Assembly: GCA_937863415.1 (NCBI GenBank) | Contig: CALMFC010000005.1 | Span: 62,001-126,000, forward strand | DNA: 64,000 nt | DNA from: an uncultured bacterium | GTDB taxonomy: Bacteria; Patescibacteriota; Saccharimonadia; Saccharimonadales; Saccharimonadaceae | Direction: 5' to 3' | Shown: in pieces, positions 58,201-64,000 of the stretch | How the letters are laid out: every line of letters begins with the position of its first letter | Position numbering within the stretch: position 1 is the stretch's first letter | The notes under the pieces: model-generated | What the model was told of the DNA's origin: nothing | Seen by the model: the letters and a program-made list of their open reading frames with translations, nothing else | Database searches by the model: none | Translations under genes and position numbers: made by a program

Positions 58201-61200
58201 GCTTCAACTGTTGATCAATCCGTGGCATCGGGTACTGCACCGTGTAATGGCGGTAGTCCTCATAGCTGTGACCTACCAGGCACAACTTATATTGGTAATA
58301 TGCTTACTGCGTCATTCATTTCTGGTGGTTATTTGTATGTGATTGGGGGTTGTACGAATAATTCTTGTTCAAGTACCCTCGGCAATGTATCATATGTAGC
58401 AATATCTTCAACTGGATCGATGACCAAGCCAGCTACTTGCCCCACTGGAACCTACAGAGGAAACATATGGTGTGTTGACACTACAAATACAATATCTGGT
58501 GGAATTGCTGCCGCTAGCCCTGTTGTGTTCGGCAATGTAATTTACTTGGTGGGTGGTCTCAACGGCAGCAGTAATATAAACGCAATCAACCGTGCGACCA
58601 TAAATAGCGATGGTAGTCTATCGGCTTGGACATCACAGTCAATGACGGGCCTCGGCGTCAACTCAGTTTCATACCTGTTCGCTTACTCTCGCGCAAATCC
58701 AGCATCAGCTAGCACTGCACCCGGAAATCTCTACATTTTTGGTGGCTGTACGTCGGCTAGCAATGCGGGCTGTAGTGGTTATAGCCAAAATGTTTATAAA
58801 TGCGACATCCTAGTAAACCAATCTATATCTTCATGCTCCACCAGTGGACAACTACAGATCGGCAAAGTCAGCGGAGATAATTCTACCGGTCTAGCTATTA
58901 TGAGCGGAACTGTCTACGCAAATTACATCTATCTAATTGGTGGTGTGTCGCCAAATATCACCGATCTCGATACTGTAAGATACGCCAAGTTTGACAACAG
59001 TAATAATGTCGTTTCTACCGACGGAGGAAGTTCCTGGATAGAGTCACCAAATAAAATGGAAGTTGGTCGTCGTCGTGCAGCCGCATTTGGCTACAACGGT
59101 TATATATATGCAATGGGTGGATATGATGGTGGGTCTGGAAGCGTATTGGCTGATATTGAGTTCATCAAAGTTAACGTTAGTGACGGAAGTTTAGGTAGTG
59201 CAAGTGAAGGTTTTAACGTCTCAGCCGTTACGATTAATCAACGTTGGGGATTAAGTGTGCCAATATCTAACTCGTTTGCCTACATTATTGGCGGATGTAC
59301 AGTTGGTGCTAGCCCAAGTGGTTGTACAACCAGAACAGATGTCATCCAAACATTCCAAATTTACAATAACGACAGCGGGGCTCCTGCTGGTTACAACACT
59401 TCGTCGCATACATATAGCACAAGCCCGAACCGAATCGGTGCTAGTAGTACTATCTTGAATGGATATATTTATACTGCAGGTGGATGCACTAGCGCAACTG
59501 ATTGCACGACGGCAACCAATAACGTTTCATACGCACCGATTGACGCAAATGGTGATATCGGCACTTGGTCCAATACAAGCTCTAATTTACCGGCTGCTCG
59601 AGCCTGGGGTAAGTTAGAAGCGGCAGGAGGAACACTGTACTATATCGGTGGTCAAGACAGTTCTGGTGATAGTCAAAAAACCATATATTATGCTACTCCG
59701 TCCTCTGGAAATGTTACGTCTTGGCAAACCGCCAGTAACGGCTTACCCAAAGAAAAAACACAATTTGGCTCCACTGTTTGGAATGACAGGTTATATGTAG
59801 TTGGTGGCTTAAATAGTTCCAGTGGATCAGTTATTTACGATACAGCTGGCACTCAAACCTATACAGTTCCCGCCGGCGTTACTTCTATTACAGTCAAAGC
59901 CTGGGGAGCTGGCGGTGGTGGCGGTGGTGGTGGATCGAGTGGTGGCGGTGGCAACGGTGGTGGCGGTGGTTACTCAAAAGCAACACTAACTGTCACACCA
60001 GGCGAATCTTTAACCGTCATAGTGGGTAGCGGAGGTGGCGCAGGTGATCTTAGTAGTGGAGGGAGCGGAACACTATCTGGAGACGGTGGCGGTGGCGGTG
60101 GTTATTCGATTGTAAAAAGAGGCGGAACATCACTCATTATCGCTCCGGGTGGAGCTGGAGGTGGTGGCGGAGATAATTCATCTGCTACGACTGGTGGTAA
60201 TGGTGGAGCTGGTGGTGGATCGAGTGGCGAAAACGGAGCAAGTTCGCTCAGTGCTGGGGGTGGTACTGCGGGAACAGGTTCTACCGGTGGAACTGGTGGA
60301 ACTGGTGGCAATAACGATGGTGCGAATGGCGGTTCCCTATCCGGAGGTGACGGCGGTGATGGGCGCAGTAATCAAGGTAGTGATGGAAGCAAACTAAATG
60401 CTGGAACACCTACTGGCGGTAATGGTGGTAATGGTGATGAAAATGCCAACGGCTATGGCGCCGGTGGAGGTGGTGGATCTGGCTATTTTGGTGGTGGCGG
60501 TGGCGCTGGTGCACTTGCCGGTAATGCTGGAGGAGGTGGAGGTGGAGGTGGATCTGGCTACACAACAGGTACCGCAACACTGATGACAGCGGGCAGTGGA
60601 CAAACGCCTGGTAATTCAACAGACATTAAACGTGGCAATGGTGGAGATGGAGGTGGCGGTGGCGCAATAAATGGTAGCGGAACTGCAGGCAATCCAGGTG
60701 TAGTATCAATCGCAGTCGCTGGAAGCAGCGACCCAAACTGCGCGAATGGTGTTTGTAACGAAATATATATTAGCCCAAGCCTATCAAGTGGTGGAGACAT
60801 TACCTCCGCTTGGACAACTTCGGGATCAAACCTAAGCATTGCCCGTAGTGGTGCGACGGCCGTTGCTTATGCTAATAACTTATATGTCCTGGGCGGATAT
60901 GATGGCCTAAATTACCTAAGTGACGTGCAATATTCAAAACTTAGCACCAGCGACGGATCTACTGGCAGCTGGACCTATACGACTAGCCTGCCAGGAGCAT
61001 TATCACAATCCGACGGTTTTGCAGCTAACGGTTACATATATCTCATTGGCGGTAGATCTAATGATTCAACCTGCTCGCCTATTACTTTGGTTGCACCGAT
61101 TAGTGCAAATACAACTATCGTATCGGGCAACAATCCAACCGGAATTGGCGAATGGTTTGCAACTAATCAACGCTACAGCGGAGATCGCTACGGCGCATCG

Positions 61201-61755
61201 GCAGTCTATTCGGACGGAAAGGCTTATGTACTTGGTGGAGCATGTGGAAGTGGCACACTGACCTATGCATCGCCAGTTACTCAACAGACGACGGTTTTAT
61301 CACAACCGCAACTTGCAAAATACTCAATCATGATCGATACTGACTCAGATGTTTTTCCGCGTAGTTGGTTACTAAACGGTGTCGACAACTCAATCGGTGC
61401 GTTCTGGCAATTACGAACTAGATCTATGACCAACACTACTACATCATGTACGTCCCCTGCGATGACTACTTGGGGACAAGAGACTAATTTTGGAAGTGTC
61501 GTACTTGGTTTGCCGGGTGTATATACTCCAAAAAACGGTTCTGGCGTTAATACCAACTGTGCAAGGTTTTATTATTTCAGCATTGCAGTCGACAGCACCC
61601 AGGCATATGGGTACCCTGACGACGTAACGCGTGGACCAACAATCACCGACTTAACTTTGCAATTTGCAGCCGATCCAAGCAAACGCCTAATGCATGGCCG
61701 GACATTTACCGGTGGTCTACAGCAACCTGTTGATACGCCCTACTACACCAATTAG
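55213..61755 (+). CDS. Giant Kelch-repeat and glycine-rich surface protein (2180 residues)
   Basis: N-terminal TM anchor (LSFIIIFLLIIANVVLSFIY, about 46-65). A beta domain runs to about residue 330. A first glycine-rich domain (about 375-665) is followed by many Kelch-like blades with I-Y-x-x-G-G (YAIGGEDPSC, YLLGGKTSSGG, YIIGGCTVGA), then a second glycine-rich domain (about 1550-1840), more blades and a C-terminal beta domain. Each glycine-rich part opens with TVPAGV...I-x-V-K-A-W-G. Many blades carry paired cysteines (GGCTS...C). Likely an adhesin or host-contact filament. It starts 7 bases after the 1299-residue gene. Confidence 0.82.
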   Translation: MLNIKKTITRLAKQFRHFFLNLKQQARHFWKQPNARKFSYLSFIIIFLLIIANVVLSFIYGQTPYKLGKAEALLSPVSHVMANKISYDALSQSFNFNAQGTSDGSDLINASTTVKSTAYKNASKGVTVVDPVNNIDFTLTPKYKLGEGKQSNDRIIYPISDNSGWTVYTMQATGVKEDILLNKKTSDKKTFEYSLNLSDGLEARMETDGGIGIYGNPTLSSDITTATSADALLLQKARLNSTKTTLLFSIPKPIIVESGGKKSKVQVAYSLNGNSLNITASNLNQGSYPLSIDPSIYVSTAQQFMAGNNETNINFNVDNKLIEKAHTTGARFNSWNPTKDLNNTMWRQGVAVAGGYIYTVGGTHPEGGIASYTTPGTDTFVVPAGVNSISVKAWGGGGGGGGGGNGTNSTGGNGGGGGFVQTTLTVTPGETLNIAVGGGGGFGGGSTRSGEGGGGGGYSRVSRSSTSLLVAAGGAGGGGGGNSSYAGGDGGAGGGTTGIGGSDGSNAPAGDPGTPSGGGAGGNSSRNDGANGGSLSGGDGADGRSSSGSDGSNSNGGSNGGGNGGSRDINNSYAGAGGGGGGYYGGGGGSSSGSSNRSAGGGGGGSSYTTGTGAINTAGSGTTPGNSTDSDIGASAVGGNGGARRGDGTSGSSGSVVISYTTDVSSVDTVSWARFNTTSGEIENTNPGNGTCSGWCTSTAYKLPAPRSNLSLVAYNGFLYAIGGEDPSCTTANGTGDGGLCKTVYVAKIGANGEPRLWHPTDTNQNNWTYWYRAGDLTNPRSISAAVASNNHMYLLGGKTSSGGVVSVTNTVQIADIIPTGALSSWTTSSANLPTSSYGHGAEIYNSRLYLIGGSSAVGSAPTNSVYYVKINNDGTLNNWLQTSSFANGRLGNGGNFTTVWGGYLYISGGCTAVNGSGYCTSISNDTQLASINADGSLDIWNTNASVSDQRTGHNLVSWRNYIYIVGGCSSQSSTTGVCLSPLQTINYGSINQDGDASTVDQSVASGTAPCNGGSPHSCDLPGTTYIGNMLTASFISGGYLYVIGGCTNNSCSSTLGNVSYVAISSTGSMTKPATCPTGTYRGNIWCVDTTNTISGGIAAASPVVFGNVIYLVGGLNGSSNINAINRATINSDGSLSAWTSQSMTGLGVNSVSYLFAYSRANPASASTAPGNLYIFGGCTSASNAGCSGYSQNVYKCDILVNQSISSCSTSGQLQIGKVSGDNSTGLAIMSGTVYANYIYLIGGVSPNITDLDTVRYAKFDNSNNVVSTDGGSSWIESPNKMEVGRRRAAAFGYNGYIYAMGGYDGGSGSVLADIEFIKVNVSDGSLGSASEGFNVSAVTINQRWGLSVPISNSFAYIIGGCTVGASPSGCTTRTDVIQTFQIYNNDSGAPAGYNTSSHTYSTSPNRIGASSTILNGYIYTAGGCTSATDCTTATNNVSYAPIDANGDIGTWSNTSSNLPAARAWGKLEAAGGTLYYIGGQDSSGDSQKTIYYATPSSGNVTSWQTASNGLPKEKTQFGSTVWNDRLYVVGGLNSSSGSVIYDTAGTQTYTVPAGVTSITVKAWGAGGGGGGGGSSGGGGNGGGGGYSKATLTVTPGESLTVIVGSGGGAGDLSSGGSGTLSGDGGGGGGYSIVKRGGTSLIIAPGGAGGGGGDNSSATTGGNGGAGGGSSGENGASSLSAGGGTAGTGSTGGTGGTGGNNDGANGGSLSGGDGGDGRSNQGSDGSKLNAGTPTGGNGGNGDENANGYGAGGGGGSGYFGGGGGAGALAGNAGGGGGGGGSGYTTGTATLMTAGSGQTPGNSTDIKRGNGGDGGGGGAINGSGTAGNPGVVSIAVAGSSDPNCANGVCNEIYISPSLSSGGDITSAWTTSGSNLSIARSGATAVAYANNLYVLGGYDGLNYLSDVQYSKLSTSDGSTGSWTYTTSLPGALSQSDGFAANGYIYLIGGRSNDSTCSPITLVAPISANTTIVSGNNPTGIGEWFATNQRYSGDRYGASAVYSDGKAYVLGGACGSGTLTYASPVTQQTTVLSQPQLAKYSIMIDTDSDVFPRSWLLNGVDNSIGAFWQLRTRSMTNTTTSCTSPAMTTWGQETNFGSVVLGLPGVYTPKNGSGVNTNCARFYYFSIAVDSTQAYGYPDDVTRGPTITDLTLQFAADPSKRLMHGRTFTGGLQQPVDTPYYTN
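56380..57130 (+). repeat. Glycine-rich coding repeat 1
   Basis: Low-complexity GGT/GGC/GGA tract inside the giant surface gene, ending VVISYTTD. The reverse strand shows long Pro/His-rich open frames here that are only shadows. Confidence 0.85.
59905..60670 (+). repeat. Glycine-rich coding repeat 2
   Basis: Second GGT/GGA-rich tract, paralogous to the first: same opening (TVTPGE), same middle (NDGANGGSLSGGDG) and same end (GYTTGT...TAGSG). Confidence 0.85.
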
Positions 61756-61789
61756 ACATTAACTCTTCTGGTGTATACTATTAATAAAT

Positions 61790-62491
61790 ATGGCAAATCA
61801 TAACAGGCAAAGAACTAAACGGCAGGTAATTTGGCAAGATATTGTACCCGCCAAACCTATATCAAAATTACGTCAAAAAAAACCAGCTCGAACCCTTGAA
61901 ATAAGAATCTCATTACCCCATTTCTTTTCGTCAAAGAAATTTATCAATTTCAATACCAAAATTAAAAAATACAAAAAAGCTATTTGGATAATAGCTGCCA
62001 TCTTAATTTTATTATTGATCGGTCTATTTTTTGTCTTACAGGATAACAATTCTGTTCCACCAAATATTAAGCCTAACGATGACTCAAAACCAATCGATAC
62101 GGGCGCAGATAGTAATCAACCGAAATACCACACCATCACTCCAGGTGGTAAGAATATCGGTCAATTAGGTGGATGGACCAGAGTTAGTCCAATTAATAGC
62201 AATCCAGTCTTTGCTTACGTTGATTACATAGATAATATTCCAATAAGGGTTAGTCAGCAACCACTCCCAGATGGATTTGATCAAGATACCACCGCGCAAA
62301 TAGATCAGCTCGCTATAGGCTACAATGCCAATGAGAAAATTACTGTCGATAATATTTCTGTCCACATTGGTACAAACTCAAAAGGTCCTCAGTCAGTTAT
62401 TTTTGTCAAAAATAATCTTTTGATCCTCATAACATCTAGTGCTAAAATTACGAATGATCAATGGGCGAACTACATTAGCTCTTTGCAATAA
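61790..62491 (+). CDS. Single-pass membrane protein with external domain
   Basis: 233 residues. A basic N-terminus (about 60 residues), TM helix AIWIIAAILILLLIGLFFVL, a Pro/Asp linker, then a compact external domain of about 130 residues (VFAYVDYIDNIPIRVSQQPL; VHIGTNSKGPQSVIFVKNNL). TATACT lies 10 bases before the ATG. Family not recognised. It may anchor or process the surface proteins encoded just upstream. Confidence 0.75.
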   Translation: MANHNRQRTKRQVIWQDIVPAKPISKLRQKKPARTLEIRISLPHFFSSKKFINFNTKIKKYKKAIWIIAAILILLLIGLFFVLQDNNSVPPNIKPNDDSKPIDTGADSNQPKYHTITPGGKNIGQLGGWTRVSPINSNPVFAYVDYIDNIPIRVSQQPLPDGFDQDTTAQIDQLAIGYNANEKITVDNISVHIGTNSKGPQSVIFVKNNLLILITSSAKITNDQWANYISSLQ

Positions 62492-62493
62492 AA

Positions 62494-62985
62494 CTACTGC
62501 TTAACAACTAAGTCACCGATTACAACACCTGACTTTTTACCGTATGCACACGTCACAGTAACTGGCCATTTACCTACTGGCACCGAACTCTCGACTGTCC
62601 ACGTCCAACTGACTGTCCCAAACTCGTCAGCCGTCTTTTTTGATAAACCAGAGTCATCGCTTGGAACTTTATTATAAACAGCCGTTATGGTGCATGTTGC
62701 TAGAGCCCTAGTTTTAATAATAATCATTGCATTCGATCCAGGCGCAATTGGGGTCGTCAGTGACTGAATCGATACTCCAACTGGTGTGTTTTCAGACGGC
62801 ATAACATGTTCAATAATTTTGGGCTTAGAGTCAATCGGTTTGATATCTTGGACTGGAGCAACCGGCTGAACCATGCCCATTATCCATGTATACAGTACAC
62901 CAGCTACAACTGCCAGTACAATCAAAGCTAGTATACTAATCGAAACATTGCGTATAACTTTTTTTAGATTACGCTTTTTAACCAT
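62494..62985 (-). CDS. Membrane-anchored Ig-like domain protein
   Basis: 163 residues. Basic start (KKRNLKKVIRNVSISILAL), one TM helix, then a beta-sandwich-like external domain (APGSNAMIIIKTRALATCTI ... WTWTVESSVPVGKWPVTVTC) with two cysteines placed as in an Ig-type fold. It faces the previous gene across 2 bases. Function unknown. Confidence 0.75.
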   Translation of the reverse strand: MVKKRNLKKVIRNVSISILALIVLAVVAGVLYTWIMGMVQPVAPVQDIKPIDSKPKIIEHVMPSENTPVGVSIQSLTTPIAPGSNAMIIIKTRALATCTITAVYNKVPSDDSGLSKKTADEFGTVSWTWTVESSVPVGKWPVTVTCAYGKKSGVVIGDLVVKQ

Positions 62986-63003
62986 GACGTGGTTATGTCC
63001 AGC

Positions 63004-63516
63004 CTAGTGGTTGGCTTCTTTGTATTTTGTAATAGACTTTGTAACCGTACCGTCGGTTTTTAGATTTTCAAAGAACAAAATCTGATCTTTGCTAATAATC
63101 ATTTCGTCAGTTGGGCCATGAATTTCACTACCAAGCTTAATTAGTTCGACACCAGGATTAGATTGGGTACCAGCATCCTGTAGTTTCGTAGAATCAGCAG
63201 TTTTCGTCTGTAAATAGAACACGTCTGTTAACTTCATATATCCACCATTTAGTGTGTGTAACTTTCCAAAATAAACCTGACCGTTACTAAAGAAGACCGC
63301 CTGGTATTTACCGCTATCAATACTTGATCCCATAGTTGAGTTATAAAAACTCCAACCACCAAAGACTAAAATAGCCACCAGTAGCAATAGACCGACAACC
63401 ATAGCCGTCGTTTTGTTGCGAATTGCTCGCCCTAAACTAGATTTACTCTTTTTAGGCGCATCATGTCCACCCCTGCGGCCACTACCGGCTGGTACATTAA
63501 CAGTTACATTGTCCAT
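63004..63516 (-). CDS. Membrane-anchored protein, hypothetical
   Basis: About 170 residues from MDNVTVNVPAGSG. A basic, Gly-rich cytoplasmic part (GRRGGHDAPKKSKSS), TM helix (AMVVGLLLLVAILVFGGWSF) and an external domain with YQAVFFSNGQVYFGKLHTLN and YMKLTDVFYLQ. The S-N-G-Q-V-Y-F-G motif is one I associate with small CPR membrane proteins. AGGGG precedes the start. It shares direction with the 62494 gene, 18 bases apart, so the two form an operon. Confidence 0.78.
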   Translation of the reverse strand: MDNVTVNVPAGSGRRGGHDAPKKSKSSLGRAIRNKTTAMVVGLLLLVAILVFGGWSFYNSTMGSSIDSGKYQAVFFSNGQVYFGKLHTLNGGYMKLTDVFYLQTKTADSTKLQDAGTQSNPGVELIKLGSEIHGPTDEMIISKDQILFFENLKTDGTVTKSITKYKEANH

Positions 63517-63587
63517 ACTTACCATTTCCCCTACGTTTAGTTAGACTAATAATAGCATGACAGGTATGGGTTTATCAATCCAAACCA

Positions 63588-64000
63588 CTAACCAATCCAA
63601 GCCTTAACAGCCCCAAGTGACAGCTCCAAACGACGCGGAAATCCTTCGTCGTCTATATGCAGATTTACTAGGTGTCCAAATTCTTCGAGGAATTTATCGT
63701 GCTCAGGTTGTCGTAAATCAAGTTGTGCAAACTCTGTATAGTCTTTCGCTTTATAAATACCACGCAGTAACGACTCGCTAAGATCAAGGCTGATTATAAA
63801 AACCTCATAACCCCTTCCCTCTAACCGCCTATGGTGAGTTTCCCACATTCGGTCAACGCTAGCGTCATAAATAAAAGATTTTCCGCTATCCATCAAGTTA
63901 ATTGCCCGCTCGTCGCGACGCTTCTCATACTCTTTCTGGTCAAATTTTAATAAATCTTCTTTTACCTCTGTCCTTAAGGTATCATTATTAAATATAGGTA
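63588..64000 (-). CDS. P-loop kinase-like protein, C-terminal part (cut by window edge)
   Basis: The frame is open to the window edge, so the N-terminus with its P-loop is outside. Visible are FNNDTLRTEVKEDLL, an R-x-x-E-R-A helix, SGKSFIYDASVDRMWETHHR, YEVFIISLDLSE and a tail. The layout (N-D-x-L-R, then F-I-Y-D-A-S-x-x-R) is like the adenylate-kinase/zeta-toxin type of AAA kinases, where Asp and Arg handle the substrate phosphate. Substrate not decidable. Confidence 0.7.
   Translation of the reverse strand, partial: PIFNNDTLRTEVKEDLLKFDQKEYEKRRDERAINLMDSGKSFIYDASVDRMWETHHRRLEGRGYEVFIISLDLSESLLRGIYKAKDYTEFAQLDLRQPEHDKFLEEFGHLVNLHIDDEGFPRRLELSLGAVKAWIG

Noticed and set aside
1-64000. CRISPR arrays, rRNA genes, insertion-sequence transposases
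   Set aside because: No regularly spaced repeat-spacer pattern, no rRNA-like sequence and no transposase motif seen on either strand.
1-64000. Genetic code 25 (TGA as glycine), as in some CPR groups
   Set aside because: TGA ends several clear genes (for example the HNH gene, the nuclease at 13617 and murC), and no in-frame TGA is needed inside conserved domains.

Overview
The window looks like a chromosomal segment of a Candidatus Saccharibacteria (TM7)-type member of the Candidate Phyla Radiation. The grounds are: small tightly packed genes; a short archaeal-type AspRS; very large surface proteins next to WxL-like proteins; many genes whose -10 box lies 6-8 bases before the start codon (leaderless mRNA); and almost no biosynthetic genes. 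TGA is used as a stop, so the code is standard and not code 25. The assignment is inference from gene content.

Region by region. 1-6.3 kb holds the start of a Y-family polymerase gene, elongator tRNA-Met, initiator tRNA-fMet, tiny-protein genes, an ATP-cone protein and a flavoprotein that has lost its redox cysteines. At 6302-6986 is tRNA-Ile(CAU), split by a group I intron with an HNH endonuclease gene on the opposite strand. From there to about 16.2 kb lies a probable integrative element. It carries a large serine recombinase whose reading frame runs into the tRNA, a P-loop ATPase, a winged-helix regulator with palindromic operator-like DNA, and a defence block (HEPN/Toprim protein, PD-(D/E)XK-like nuclease, AbiJ-NTD3-nuclease fusion). 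16.2-37 kb is ordinary housekeeping and transport: 2H phosphoesterase, ABC-2 exporter, MFS, MurC, two EEP hydrolases, MazG, Nudix proteins, MsrA, AlkA-like glycosylase, AspRS, CNNM/CBS protein, DsbA-like protein, CorA, DHA2 exporter with an AbrB-type regulator.

37-44.7 kb holds a NagZ-like hydrolase, a 41-residue prepilin-like gene and a seven-gene F1-ATPase-like operon. The operon encodes b-, delta-, alpha-, gamma-, beta- and epsilon-like proteins but no a subunit and no ordinary c subunit. Its first gene encodes an exported domain followed by a c-subunit-like hairpin with an RNP loop but no ion-binding carboxylate. This is the best candidate here for an undescribed machine: an F1 motor coupled to something other than proton flow. 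44.8-63.5 kb is a cell-surface region: a beta-solenoid-like protein, three proteins with a shared WxL-like C-terminal domain, a DUF916-like partner, a PKD-like protein, and proteins of 1299 and 2180 residues, the latter with two glycine-rich domains and many Kelch-like repeats. The window ends inside a P-loop kinase-like gene.

How the genes may work together (inference). The F1-like operon sits beside the surface-protein cluster, so ATP-driven work on surface proteins is possible. The mobile element uses tRNA-Ile as its site and brings anti-phage genes. All three CAU-anticodon tRNAs lie within 6.3 kb, and two of them are flanked by partial copies of themselves and by a shared two-hairpin element.
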